A stretch of DNA of 64,000 bases, taken from contig BROI01000021.1 in NCBI GenBank assembly GCA_027923505.1, positions 248,001 through 312,000 on the forward strand, given 5' to 3'. Both the position numbers and the translations under genes were made by a program. This stretch comes from Mayamaea pseudoterrestris (taxonomy: Eukaryota > Bacillariophyta > Bacillariophyceae > Sellaphorales > Sellaphoraceae). The notes beneath the pieces were generated by a model. The model had not been told where the DNA came from and did not search any database. It saw only the letters and a list, made by a program, of their open reading frames with translations. Shown here piece by piece: positions 54,883 through 64,000 of the stretch. Position 1 is the stretch's first letter, and every line of letters begins with the position of its first letter.

Positions 54883-55100
54883 GGGCTTGTTGGTTACATT
54901 TTCAGCTGATTCACTCGCGTACTACATATTGCAACTTTTCAGCTGGCGCTTGTGGATATGTGGCCGCCGAAGCTCCTTCGCCTGAAGCGTCTCGCCGCAG
55001 CCTTGTTCATGCTCCATCGATGTGTGGGCTTGTTGGTTACATTTTCAGCTGATTTACTCGCGTACTGCATATTGCAACTTTCCAGCTGGCGCGTGTGGAT
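54815..55100 (+). repeat. 143 bp tandem duplication across the 3' end of the START-like gene
   Basis: Positions 54815-54957 and 54958-55100 are near-identical (blocks atgtggccgccgaagctcct, tcgccgcagccttgttcatg, ggcttgttggttacattttc). Copy 1 includes the last codons and stop of the START-like gene; copy 2 lies downstream. They differ at a handful of bases, so the event is fairly recent. Confidence 0.9.
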
Positions 55101-55247
55101 CCGCCAAAAGTCATTCGGAGATCGATACTACATGCATATTCCACTTACAATAACCGTCATGCTACTCTAGGCTAAACATTTTCAACTTGTGAACAACGTA
55201 TTCGTATGATTACATTCCCTTGCTTAACATTATCTTAAATTGTATTC
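55101..55247. other. convergent 3' flank
   Basis: Together with the duplication, this separates the START-like gene from the converging atpC gene. No gene seen; the open frame 54952-55170 is a translation of the duplicated gene end. Confidence 0.5.
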
Positions 55248-56731
55248 TTACTCAAGAGCCATGGCTCCGGCAACAATTTCAAGAATCTCTTGGGTCACAC
55301 TCGCTTGACGAGCGCGGTTGTATGCCATGGATAGATCCTTGGCAAGCTTTCCAGCGTTGTCGCTGGCACTTTGCATGGACTGCATTCGGGCTGCGAGTTC
55401 AGAGGCAACAGACTCTTGAATGGTTCGGAGGATCTGAAAAATATAGCAAAAACAAGAACAGAAGTCAGAAATTGCAACTAAAGAATTTGTAACGAGATGC
55501 GCAAATAGCAAATTCAAAACCGTACCTGTCCGTTGAGGTACAGCGGCAGAATGGAGTTGACAATTTGGAGCGGATCTTGCTCAAAGATCATGTCATTGGG
55601 GAATTCCTCGGGCTCTGCAACCTCGAGTGTCTTGCGCTCGACGCCAAAGTCACCATCCTGGGACGTCAGTTGGAAGACTTCATCGCCCTTGGTAGTAATG
55701 TCACTGGCAGAGAATGGGACCAATGTGCGGACCGAGGGCTGCGACGCAATGAGCGAGACAAACTTTGTGTACAAGAGCTCAATGGCATCGGTCTCTCCAC
55801 TAAGGAACGTGTTGAGAAGCTCCTCGGAGATTTCAAGAGCCTGGGAGGCGCTTGGGTTTTGTCCAGTCATAAAAGACTTTCGGATGGGGTATCCACGTCG
55901 CTGGAAGTAGGTGATTCCCTTCTTTCCAATGAGGACCATGTCGACCTCAACGCCGTTTCCAATAAGTTCCTTGTAGCGAGCTTCGGCCTTCTTGATCATG
56001 AAGGAGTTGTATCCTCCACATAAACCGCGATCTCCAGTAATGACAACCAACGTAACCTTCTTGACTTCACGAGGGGTTAATAGTGGAAGATCAATCGTCT
56101 CGCCGTCCAATCGGTTAATAAGGCCTCCGAAAACGGATTGAAGAGTCTCTGAGAAAGGGCGAGTAGCAAGCACAGCATCTTGGGCACGACGCACTTTAGC
56201 GGCAGCGACAAGCTTCATAGCCATGGTGATTTTTCGTGTGTTCTTGACAGTCTTGATGCGGTCGCGAATGGCTGAAGGGTGTCGAAACAGAACAGCGTAA
56301 TGAGACGTCAAGTACTAAATTTTAACGGCCAGTCAACGCAGTTTTATTTAATCCGATCAACAGTTTTAGTTATTCGCAGCATGCTTTCGCATGACTAAAC
56401 ACTGAAGGTCATTCCATGATCGTTGGAAACGATTCTACATCAGCTCATCGCAAAGATCCGAAAATGATGAACCAAAAATCAAGGATTAAGCTTCTTTCAG
56501 CTCCCTGCGTCGTTCCGATTATTCTAACACATATGCGCACGCATCAAACGTACCATTTGCCTTGCCGTCCATGACAATGGTGGCCTTGCGCGTGCGGTGC
56601 GATACAGGCTCTGTCAAGATGCTGCTTCCTCGGTCGCCTACACTCGGTGTCATGGTGGTGAACGCGGCAGGTTGTGGGGCAAACGCCGAAGCGACAGCGA
56701 GCAGCGATAGGGAGCAGAGAACCTTCATCAT
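55248..56731 (-). CDS. atpC: plastid ATP synthase gamma subunit
   Basis: Three exons: 56554-56731, 55526-56271 and 55248-55433; introns 282 and 92 bp; total 1110 nt (369 aa). Exon 1 holds [20 protein letters not shown], a textbook diatom signal peptide with ASAFAP motif, and a transit peptide ending TIVMDGKAN. The split codon gives [20 protein letters not shown], the conserved start of the gamma subunit. The N- and C-terminal coiled-coil helices are intact ([20 protein letters not shown] and [19 protein letters not shown]). The protein is the rotor shaft of the thylakoid F1 motor. The 282 bp first intron is the longest in this window apart from the satellite side and contains one TGACGT on the minus strand (56305-56310). 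It is divergent from the ferredoxin-like gene. Confidence 0.94.
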
Positions 56732-57118
56732 CGTGTCGTTTCAGCAAGAGTAGCAGCAGTGGCGAGATGCTTGGAGACGACAGGAGGTGCTGCTATCAAA
56801 ATCGCGTGCGCAACGCGTTCCAATGGGTGGCTCTTCAACCACACGACGGACGGCGATGCAAGCAAGCCCGTACGTCAGTCATGTTAGATAGTTAGCGGCT
56901 GGGTTAACACGTCAGCATGAATCCTCCGTCACTTTCGTGTCGCACCGGAAATAACTTGGCGCGCCGCGCCTGACGTTTTTGCTTCCATCATCGAACCAGC
57001 CGCTCATCTCGACTGTCATCACCTTCACGCCGATAGAACGTAGCCTATCTGCCGACAAAAACTTCCTTAAACAACATCTGCTTCGTAACTTTGCTTGTAT
57101 AGAACTCCAGTTGGAATT
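56732..57118. promoter_or_regulatory. shared divergent promoter of atpC and the ferredoxin-like gene
   Basis: 387 bp between two plastid-protein genes in head-to-head order. It contains ggcgcgccgcgcc directly followed by TGACGT (56971-56976), a bZIP/aureochrome-type core. Shared light-dependent control is inferred from gene function and this site. Confidence 0.45.
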
Positions 57119-57555
57119 ATGAAAGTCGTTACGATCATTCTTGTCGGTCTTTCGCTGCTTGCTCATTCCAATGCATTTTCGGTAGTCCAGCCAACACAAT
57201 CGAGACGCAGCGCCGTCTCGACGACGCTAGACATGACTGTTCTCACATATGGTACCAAGAAGAAGGACTTCAAGCCTGGCTCGCCGCTGTCTAGTGCTGT
57301 CAAGGCACTTGGTGTGCCGGTCAAGTATTCTTGCAAAAAGGTGCGACGATTGACTGCGGCATCATGATTTTACTCTGTGTTTTAGTCGAAAGGGGTCTAC
57401 TTTGTGCTAACCTTTCTTTACACATTTCATAGGGAGACTGCGCAACTTGTCAGATAACGCTAGCTGGACGTTACACAAAGCCTTGCGTCGCCAAAGTGCC
57501 GGCGGCGCCAACGCTCAAGTCGCTGCAGGAGAAGGGCCTTGAAATTAGAGCATAA
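57119..57555 (+). CDS. plastid-targeted 2Fe-2S ferredoxin-like protein
   Basis: Two exons: 57119-57340 and 57433-57555, with a 92 bp phase 0 intron (AAG|GTGCGA ... CATAG|GGA); 114 aa. The signal peptide MKVVTIILVGLSLLAHSNAF is followed by SVVQP, again with Phe at cleavage. The mature part has PVKYSCKKGDCATCQITLAG, giving Cys72, Cys77 and Cys80 in C-x4-C-x2-C spacing, the cluster loop of plant-type ferredoxins. The only further Cys in range is Cys92 (TKPCVAK), just 11 residues on, whereas classical ferredoxins place the fourth ligand about 29 residues later. It is therefore a short, atypical member. Electron transfer in the plastid is likely; the partner is unknown. Confidence 0.8.
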
Positions 57556-57747
57556 GCAGGTACACAGATTAGCGATAGTAAAACATATAAAATCGTTGCA
57601 CATAATGGGAAAGGAATCGAAAGTTTATGTCAGATATTTCGTGGCAGTTTGATTCGTGGCAGTTCGTTGAAATCGTCAATGTTGAATATCATTTTTGTCA
57701 TTCCCTGAACCCTTCAAAATTGCTGCCCTTGGGCTAAAAAAAGATAA

Positions 57748-58915
57748 TCAAACGGCACACTGCGTCATGTTTTGAATGAGACCCGAGACAGCTTCACCGG
57801 TCGCTTCGTCTTGCTGCTGCAAAACGTTCACAACCTCGCCCACAACAATGGTGCTCGGTGGCCTGATCTTATATTTGGCTGCCAGATCGGCAATAGTTTG
57901 CATTGTACCAACCACAGTTCTTTGATCGGGGCACCCAGCTCGCTCCACAATGGCAACTGGCGTATTTATGGGATACTTTGCTTGCTCCACGAGACGCTCA
58001 CAAAGCTCCTTCAGCCTTCCAACAGCCATCAAAAATACAAGCGTCTGCTCCTTTTGATACTGTATCAGATCTGGATTTGATCCCTCTCGTCCATAGCCAG
58101 TGCACATGACCACTTGATTTGAGACACCGCGATGCGTAACTGGAATATTGCCGAGCAAGGGCGCAGAAAAGGCCGCCGATACACCCTAAAAGAGCAACAA
58201 GATCATTCAATGAGAACAGAACATTCGTCTTCCAACTCGTACGTTCTATTCTCAAAACGCATGTACATACCGGAATGACAGATGCCTCAACTCCAAACCG
58301 TCGAAAAGTGAGCACCTCTTCGCCACCTCGTCCAAATACAAAAGGATCGCCAATCTTGAGCCGAATCACATGCCGACCCTCGTTCAACGCCTGATAGCAC
58401 CACCAGTATATTTCCTCCTGCGCCAGTTCGGCGCAACCTGGCAATTTTCGAGCAACCTTGACTTGGCAAGGAATCAAGTCAAGAATCTCCTTCGCCACGA
58501 GTCGATCTGCCACGACCAATGCATTGGGCGGTGGATTCGAGAGAAGCTTGTACGCCGCGACTGTCAGTAGATCAGGATCACCAGGTCCAGAGCCAAGCAG
58601 CGTTATTTGGCCTCCGTTTGGTAACTGATTTCTTGGAGTTTGTGTCGACAGTGGTGGTAGCGACGTGCTGTAGGGTATGCCCCATTCATTCGACGCGTCT
58701 TGGGGAGCTGACTCTTGATGTCCGCCTTGCAAGTAAAACAAGCGACGATACGGTTGCGAATGAACTTGTTTGGACGGAGCAGGCACGTTTGGGGACAGAA
58801 ATGCTTCCACGACGAGCCCTTGGAAATCAAACAAAGTCATTGCCAGGGATCCTAGACGCAGGAGTGGCAAACTGCTGAGCGGCCGACGGCGGAGGCGAAA
58901 GGTAGTCGCAGACAT
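57748..58915 (-). CDS. uroporphyrinogen-III C-methyltransferase (SUMT), plastid-targeted
   Basis: Two exons, 58271-58915 and 57748-58185, with an 85 bp phase 0 intron (CCG|GTATGT ... TTTTAG|GGT); 360 aa. The N-terminal leader has a hydrophobic part and VVEAFLSPN, compatible with a Phe-type plastid signal. The tetrapyrrole methylase domain shows ITLLGSGPGDPDLLTVAAYK, ADRLVAKEILDLIP, IRLKIGDPFVFGRGGEEVL, then GVSAAFSAPLLGNIPVTHRG and VVMCTGYGREGSNPDL. It makes precorrin-2 from uroporphyrinogen III with two SAM, the first step to siroheme, the cofactor of nitrite and sulfite reductases. No CysG-type dehydrogenase domain is fused. Confidence 0.88.
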
Positions 58916-59292
58916 GTTGGAGGAGTTCCGTTGAATGAGAAGCTAAGAGCTTTTTTTGTCAGCGAAAACAGTTTATGGTGCAATGTTGTGGTCAACTGGT
59001 GCCAACAGGACAGATGGGATGCATAAAGGTTGCGAAGCAAATTGTTCTGCGGAATCCGATGGCTGCTGCTGCGCGCGGTCGAAAATTACGGAGACATGGT
59101 GCGACATCAGCGCTGGTGCCAGAGTTTTGATATCGTACCACGACTCAAATTACTACATTGTCATTGCTCTCATTCGGTCACTAGCAACTACATCGCAACA
59201 GTCAGTGCATAATTATTAGCAAAAGCAAAGCGTGCGTATAATGTTTCTAAACATAGCAGCTAGATTGGCAGAGCTATCAATACATCTTCGAT
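58916..59292. other. intergenic, no gene seen
   Basis: 377 bp between the SUMT start and the RING gene 3' end. Plus-strand frames are short and domainless. Confidence 0.45.
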
Positions 59293-60534
59293 CTAAACAG
59301 GGGCGACGACAGTGGGAGAGCTTAGCACCGCGTCTGCGATGGCAGTATTTTGACCTGCTGCATTTTCGAGATCGGTGCTATCCACTTTGATGGGTGATGT
59401 GTCTTCCTCTTCCTTCAGTCGCACAACAAAGTCGCGTCGACAGCAGGGACACGCCATGTTTCCTCTTGTGATCCACTTGACCGGGTCGACGGCATCACTT
59501 ATGTGAATCTGCTCGGCGTCGCGCTGTCGACGGGACTTTTTTCGCTTGTTCGTCTTAAGCCAGTCCAAAACACAATCGTGATGAAAGACATGACTGCAGT
59601 CAGGATTTGAAGACTGCAAAGGTCGAACATGGAACGAGTCAGTTGCTGATCAATCTCACGGGCAAAACAAAAGAACGCAAAGCTATAGAATCTTCTTCGC
59701 AGTCACTATAACTACTTACCCATGAAATACGGTCGTCTGGCTTGAACAAGGATAGGCAAATGGCGCATCCATTGGGTACTTCTCGACAATCCTTTTGTTC
59801 ATTGTCGCCTTCATCGTCAATTACTTCGTGACCAGCGACAGGAACCTTTACGGTCGTACCATTCTCTCCCATAAAATCAACGTCATCATCTTCATCTTCT
59901 TCATCGCAACGAGCGTCGCCCTTTTCAATATCCGATTCGTCGATAGTCGACGCTGTCGGAGAATCGCTCTCTGTTCCGGAGTCGTCGCCCAGTTCAATAG
60001 TGAACTCCTGCGACGCTGGCGAATCCTTAATGTCACTAGCAGATAGTTTCTGCATGCAGAGAAACAAATGTTAGAAAGCTTTCTCGACGTGTGTAGCAAG
60101 CGCAAAGCGGCAGCCAGCAACAATGGCATCGACGAACCTTCGAGTAATGCCGAAGAAGTTCCATTAAGTAGGATTCTCGAATCTCAGCTTCCTGCACTTT
60201 GGAAACAACATAGTGAAAGTCGCCATTTTCAGCTTGACTGTGATGCAGGAAAACAGAATGTGTGAGTCAGCAAGTCTAATTGCTATGGACAATTCCCAAG
60301 AGTTCCTAAAGCCAATAACAATGATGCAACATACCTTGAATCAGTCGCCACAGCTTCCGCATCAGCAGGTTGCTCGATAGGCTGCCTCTCCGTCACTCGC
60401 CCTCGTCCGGAGAGGATGCTCCACACGTTGGCGAAAGCTTGCGAGCTTGCGACATAGGGTATAACGACAAAAAACAGCAAGGCTAGCAATGAGACAACCC
60501 AAAAGACCAACAGTACTGTAGCTCCTCCCAACAT
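59293..60534 (-). CDS. membrane-anchored RING-H2 ubiquitin ligase
   Basis: Four exons: 60335-60534, 60138-60237, 59720-60049 and 59293-59613, with introns of 97, 88 and 106 bp. Phases match at each junction and the total is 951 nt (316 aa). Met1 (MLGGATVLLVFWVVSLLALL) starts a membrane helix. A polar, acidic linker follows. The RING is split by the last intron: GCAICLSLFKPDDRISW joins SSNPDCSHVFHHDCVLDWL, then NMACPCCRRDF, giving C-x2-C...C-x-H-x2-H-x2-C...C-x2-C of the RING-H2 (ATL-like) type. A basic insert (KTNKRKKSRRQRDAEQ) lengthens the loop before the last Cys pair. It is probably an E3 on an internal membrane. Because the RING crosses an intron, no single open frame shows it whole. Confidence 0.8.
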
Positions 60535-60850
60535 TCTGTATCGGGGTAGTGAAGATGAAAGTATCGAGAAGCGAAGGTTTGTAGAGCCTTCCAAGTCAGT
60601 CCAACGAACGAAGGTACAGCGTGATGGGCGATGAACCTCTCTCGGTCGGCAGTTAATGAGGAGGTCCGGCGGAAAATCGGCGAAACGAGCGTTTGCGCTG
60701 GAATTCCACGGAGAATGCATTGGAAGTCGCGGCTAATCTCACAAGACAATGCACGATTCAATCGTCGATATGACTATGAATTTTAGTGTACTCGTGCGGT
60801 TAGCAGAACGTTAAACGTTAGCCATTCACGACTGATATGACTGTCTCACT
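60535..60850. other. divergent promoter region
   Basis: 316 bp between the RING-H2 gene and the RING-like/ankyrin/dioxygenase gene. The minus-strand frame continues upstream of Met1 to 60720 but with no domain. Nothing else seen. Confidence 0.45.
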
Positions 60851-62935
60851 GTGACCGGCTGTCGCCCAGCAACGAACAATTTCCTGCACCATGACCAACC
60901 ATGCCACCGCATCAACCCATCTACCGGTAGTATGATGATTGGCCCCAATCAAAGTAGACGGGAACGTGACGACGAGACGGCTGTGCGCCGTAACTACTGG
61001 GGCTGTGCTCGTGAGCGAAACCGACGACTTGCGCGGACGGCTATCAAAAGGCGTATCGAGAGTGACGGTGACATTTCGCGTCGCAGCACTGATACTTTAG
61101 TTGTCGCTGGAAAGGAAACAAACGCTGACGAATCATGTAACGCCTCGCAACTTTCAAGCGAATGGATCGACAAGGCTATATGGCATATAATTAAGGGGAA
61201 ACGTTCCTTCTTCTCCTTGACCTGTATCCAAGAAAATCTTGTCTACTTTGAAACGCCTCATTCGTCCGAGCTACTGTTTTCGTTGGACAAAGGCGAGTTG
61301 AAAGGCAAGGCACAAATGATCAACTGGTTCGAACGGCAGGGTTATGAAAACTTTAAACAAGAAATCAGGAATAATCTTGACACGTTCACGTTATACGAAT
61401 TTGCAGTCTGGTGCCGGCGATGGCACATTGTCGGAAGCCTCATCATTGCTGCAGTCAATCCATGCGTACGAGGAAGACGACGAAGCGACTCGACAATTGC
61501 GACACACGAATATAATGACAATAGCTTTCGGCTCTTTGCTTTCGGACAGACGATTCTGAGACTTTTCTTCGACATGAGCGTACCGCTGTCCCTGTCAAGT
61601 CATGTTGTGCAACGAGTAGCTGAACTTCGACGGACGGCTTTGGTCGGAACATGTTCCATCTGCTTTACCAAAGATCCACTACTATGCTGTGATATGGCTA
61701 AGTGTGGAGGTGCTTGTGAGCTTTGTTGGTGGAAGAATGTTGTTGAGTGCTTGGAGCGGCTGGAAGACTATCTTGTGACGTGCCCCGTATGTTGTTGCAG
61801 TTCGAACGCTGCGATCGACAATAGCTCTGTTGGTGCGCGCGATCCAGTGACGCTACGCGAGGAAAGTCTTCAAAAGTATGAAGCTCTGCCATATGATATC
61901 AAGGAGCTTCGTAAGCGTGATCCCAAATCGAGCGGCAAAAAGCCGCAGGGTCCAAAGGAGGAGGACATTCTCGTAAGTTCTTGGACTGCGGCTGTTGCGC
62001 CGCTGGTTGGGCCAACGATGGAACTACGACGCGATAGATTTTTCTTGCGTGTCACGAAGGGACACTTCCACCATATTAAAGGTTTCTTATCGCTTGGCAT
62101 TGATGTTGACATGCAGAATGAATATGGTCAGACTGCGCTGTACATTGCGGCTTGGTTGGGCTATACACAAATTGTGCAGACCCTTCTTGACTACGGTGCG
62201 GATACTAGCAGACTAGCGCATGGCGGGCTGAGTGCACTGGCCGCTGCACAGGCCAATGAGCGGGACGTCATTATGCAAATGTTAATCGATGCCTGTGCCA
62301 TCCAGTCGGTCGAAATGTTTGACCGCGCAGACTTGACCGCGTGCACTCCACAATTAGAAACGTTGATTGATTTGTCAGTAGACCATCCTGGAGCCGGGTC
62401 ATTTGTAATTGACAACGCCGTGACTGACAAAATGATTGACGCGCTTAAACGTTTATGGCGATCCATTCCGATGGAAATGACATGCATCAAACAAAAGAAG
62501 GGCAAATTATGCTCGGATCGAAGCTACTATTGCGATGCGGAAGGGTTTCTTCGGAGGGCCATTTCCCAATCAATATCCGATGCGTTCGGTGCGCAAGTGA
62601 AGAGTGCCGTCGTGCTCGAACACATGCGCTTCCTGTCGTACGCTGTCCCCGGTGCCACGCTGCTACCGCATACTGATCTGCATCGAGTCGAGCTGACGAC
62701 CGGCATTCATAGCACCCATACATTTATTTTGTACCTTACAAGCTGTTGCTCAGGAGGTGAAACATCCTTGTTAGAGCACACTAGCGGCCCTGGTCGACAT
62801 GAAGTAAGGGCCAAAGTCACACCAATTCGAGGTCGTCTACTTTTGTTTCCGCATCTTACTCCTCACGAAGGCAACGAAGTTGTCGACGTACCAAAGCTCT
62901 TAATTCGTGGAGAGGTCATAATTTCTTACACATGA
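60851..62935 (+). CDS. RING-like / ankyrin / 2OG-Fe(II) dioxygenase fusion protein
   Basis: 694 aa, single exon; Met29 (MIGPNQ) or Met28 are alternative starts. Residues about 115-260 are a helical region. About 267-314 is a zinc-finger-like Cys cluster: CSICFTKDPLLCCDMAKCGG, then ACELCWWKNVV and VTCPVCCC, which resembles a RING/IBR-type module. About 420-475 are ankyrin repeats (EYGQTALYIAAWLGYTQIVQ then TLLDYGADTSRL). The C-terminal 2OG-Fe(II) oxygenase domain has ATLLPHTDLHRVELTTG with His607-x-Asp609, HTFILYLTSCCSGGETSLL, and RGRLLLFPHLTPHEGNEVVD with His672, plus Arg686 in LLIRGEVIIS for 2-oxoglutarate. All metal-binding residues are present, so an active prolyl-hydroxylase-like enzyme is plausible. 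The substrate is unknown. Confidence 0.75.
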   Translation: MTGCRPATNNFLHHDQPCHRINPSTGSMMIGPNQSRRERDDETAVRRNYWGCARERNRRLARTAIKRRIESDGDISRRSTDTLVVAGKETNADESCNASQLSSEWIDKAIWHIIKGKRSFFSLTCIQENLVYFETPHSSELLFSLDKGELKGKAQMINWFERQGYENFKQEIRNNLDTFTLYEFAVWCRRWHIVGSLIIAAVNPCVRGRRRSDSTIATHEYNDNSFRLFAFGQTILRLFFDMSVPLSLSSHVVQRVAELRRTALVGTCSICFTKDPLLCCDMAKCGGACELCWWKNVVECLERLEDYLVTCPVCCCSSNAAIDNSSVGARDPVTLREESLQKYEALPYDIKELRKRDPKSSGKKPQGPKEEDILVSSWTAAVAPLVGPTMELRRDRFFLRVTKGHFHHIKGFLSLGIDVDMQNEYGQTALYIAAWLGYTQIVQTLLDYGADTSRLAHGGLSALAAAQANERDVIMQMLIDACAIQSVEMFDRADLTACTPQLETLIDLSVDHPGAGSFVIDNAVTDKMIDALKRLWRSIPMEMTCIKQKKGKLCSDRSYYCDAEGFLRRAISQSISDAFGAQVKSAVVLEHMRFLSYAVPGATLLPHTDLHRVELTTGIHSTHTFILYLTSCCSGGETSLLEHTSGPGRHEVRAKVTPIRGRLLLFPHLTPHEGNEVVDVPKLLIRGEVIISYT

Positions 62936-63510
62936 AGCAGCAAGTGGCTTACTGAACTTATGGACAGTTGCTGCACAGACAACACAGTTGGGCCCGCTCC
63001 AATTACGAGCTGGCGGCAGCCTCTGTTTCTTGTCGGGGCAAACTGTGACTGCATCCGAGCTTAATAACAACCAACCAGCAGCACCTCTGGTAGTGCTAAC
63101 CTTGATGATAGCAGTGGCAGCACCATGGTCGGTGCCACTGTTTCGGTGGTTTATGGAAGCCTTGCTGTTCTCTTGGTTTTGTAAACCAAGCGCAACCAAG
63201 GCTCGGCTGATGTGTATTGAATGATCCTTGCTTGGCTGCTTTAGAGCAACATATTACAAGTATATACTAAAGATAAAGTTGCAACATAAAGCTACGAAGT
63301 GGAGCATTAGCTGGACGAATAGTATAGAAGCTGTGCGCGGTCAAGCCACGAGTCCCATCTGACGCATGAATGAGTGTGACGTCAGTCAACTTTCGACAAG
63401 GATCCCGATCTTCGTTTATGGCAATGGAGCGACAACGACAACTTCCTCGTTAATCTCCAAGGAACCCGAGAGAATCTTTGGAGTGGCTTCTCGAAATCAA
63501 GGCGAACGAA
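62936..63510. other. intergenic with short hairpins
   Basis: 575 bp. It contains inverted repeats AGTGGCA...TGCCACT (about 63113-63140) and CTTGGTTTtgtAAACCAAG (63172-63190, 8 bp arms, 3 nt loop). These could be terminators or chance. No gene is recognised. Confidence 0.4.
63377..63384. promoter_or_regulatory. TGACGTCA bZIP/CRE palindrome
   Basis: Perfect palindrome 127 bp upstream of the plastid SDR start codon at 63511, the same 8-mer as in the fibrillin/TPR promoter. Confidence 0.45.
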
Positions 63511-64000
63511 ATGTTCTCATTCCATAGTGCGCTCTTCCTTTTGCTTGCGCCAACCTTGCTCGCTTTCACTCCAATAGCCGTGTCACGAACTAAACAAAGA
63601 ATCATCATCCCACCGACCACCCTAACCATGTCCGATTCTTCGCGTTACACAAATCCCAATCAACCGGAACGTTTTGCTACTGCCAAGAAGGAGAACAATG
63701 AGCGCTATCTTGACATTACTACCGTTTACGACCCTTTGTTTCTGAAAGGAAAGCGGGTTGCGATTACTGGCGCCAATCGAGGCATCGGTCTTGCTTTGGC
63801 CAAGGAAGTTACTGAAGCAGGTGCAAAGCTGATTGCCCTTTGTCGATCGAGTTCTGATGAGCTAGAAGCTCTCAAACCGGAGGAACTCGTCACTGGCATT
63901 GATGTCCAGGATGATGAGGCATGCAGCAAGCTTGCGAGCAAGATTTCGGGAGGACCAATTGACATTGTAAGTGGCTCTCATAGTTTGTGTCTGCCGATGT
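63511..64000 (+). CDS. plastid-targeted short-chain dehydrogenase/reductase, 5' part
   Basis: The gene runs off the right edge. Exon 1 is 63511-63966 (152 codons), ending GGPIDI before donor GTAAGT at 63967. The expected next motif, (L/V)(I/V)NNAG, would follow in the next exon outside the window. The N-terminus, MFSFHSALFLLLAPTLLAF followed by TPIAVSRTKQR, is a signal peptide plus basic transit region with the Phe motif. The Rossmann start is KGKRVAITGANRGIGLALAK with TGxxxGIG, followed by VTEAGAKLIALCRSS and an acidic DVQDDEACSKL. NAD(P)-dependent oxidoreductase in the plastid; substrate unknown. Confidence 0.8.
   Translation, partial: MFSFHSALFLLLAPTLLAFTPIAVSRTKQRIIIPPTTLTMSDSSRYTNPNQPERFATAKKENNERYLDITTVYDPLFLKGKRVAITGANRGIGLALAKEVTEAGAKLIALCRSSSDELEALKPEELVTGIDVQDDEACSKLASKISGGPIDIVSGSHSLCLPM

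Noticed and set aside
54952-55170. 72 aa frame in the duplicated segment
   Set aside because: It is translation of the duplicated 3' end in another frame, with no independent support.
58956-59219. Small Cys-containing frame upstream of SUMT
   Set aside because: Short, no domain, lies in the intergenic promoter, and composition is like non-coding flank.
1-64000. tRNA or rRNA genes, LTR elements or DNA transposons
   Set aside because: No cloverleaf B-box pattern, rRNA block, terminal repeats or transposase-like frame was noticed on reading; a dedicated scan was not possible.

Overview
The window looks like nuclear DNA of a photosynthetic stramenopile, most likely a diatom. Genes are dense from about 22.5 kb onward, introns are few and short (mostly 60-110 bp, GT-AG), and base composition is near even. 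Many predicted proteins start with a signal peptide followed by a Phe at the cleavage point (for example ASAF-AP in AtpC, SNAF-S in a ferredoxin-like protein, INAF-T, LLAF-T), the mark of import into a secondary red-lineage plastid. The plastid ATP synthase gamma subunit is nuclear-encoded, as in diatoms. The species call is inference; no marker gene is present.

Layout. 1-2 kb: the 5' end of an MCM-binding-protein gene (minus strand, running off the left edge) and an SGNH/PC-esterase-like membrane protein. 2.0-22.3 kb: about 20 kb of gene-free tandem satellite DNA in three related families. These are a roughly 155-180 bp family (array 1, 2.6-4.4 kb), a roughly 175 bp family (array 2, 4.6-10.1 kb) and a 169 bp family (array 3, 10.1-22.3 kb) with a nearly homogeneous core. 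The 169 bp monomer carries a 17 bp dyad, and in a diverged edge copy both arms have changed together.

22.5-64 kb: about 25 ordinary genes. They include a mitochondrial complex I assembly factor (NDUFAF3-like), a PAP/fibrillin, a tail-anchored TPR protein, a PTEN-like phosphatase with C2 domain, phosphatidylinositol synthase, a plastid FtsH-like AAA protein without protease domain, a double-alpha-crystallin small heat-shock protein head-to-head with a single-domain one, a sulfotransferase, an ankyrin-like protein and cytosolic AspRS. They continue with an RsuA-type pseudouridine synthase, SDR oxidoreductases, an F-box/LON protein, Ubc13, a DUF2358 plastid protein, a TLC-domain protein, a START-like membrane protein, plastid AtpC, a ferredoxin-like protein, a uroporphyrinogen methyltransferase, a membrane RING-H2 protein and a RING-like/ankyrin/2OG-dioxygenase fusion. 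Several genes sit as divergent pairs on short shared promoters. Plastid-related examples are fibrillin/TPR, atpC/ferredoxin-like and the plastid SDR, whose promoters hold TGACGT(CA) bZIP/aureochrome-type sites.

Splice junctions were inferred by eye from frame continuity, GT-AG signals and family motifs. Where several exons are joined, the total length was checked to be a multiple of three. 33.6-35.9 kb holds no clean gene but shows coding-like fragments.
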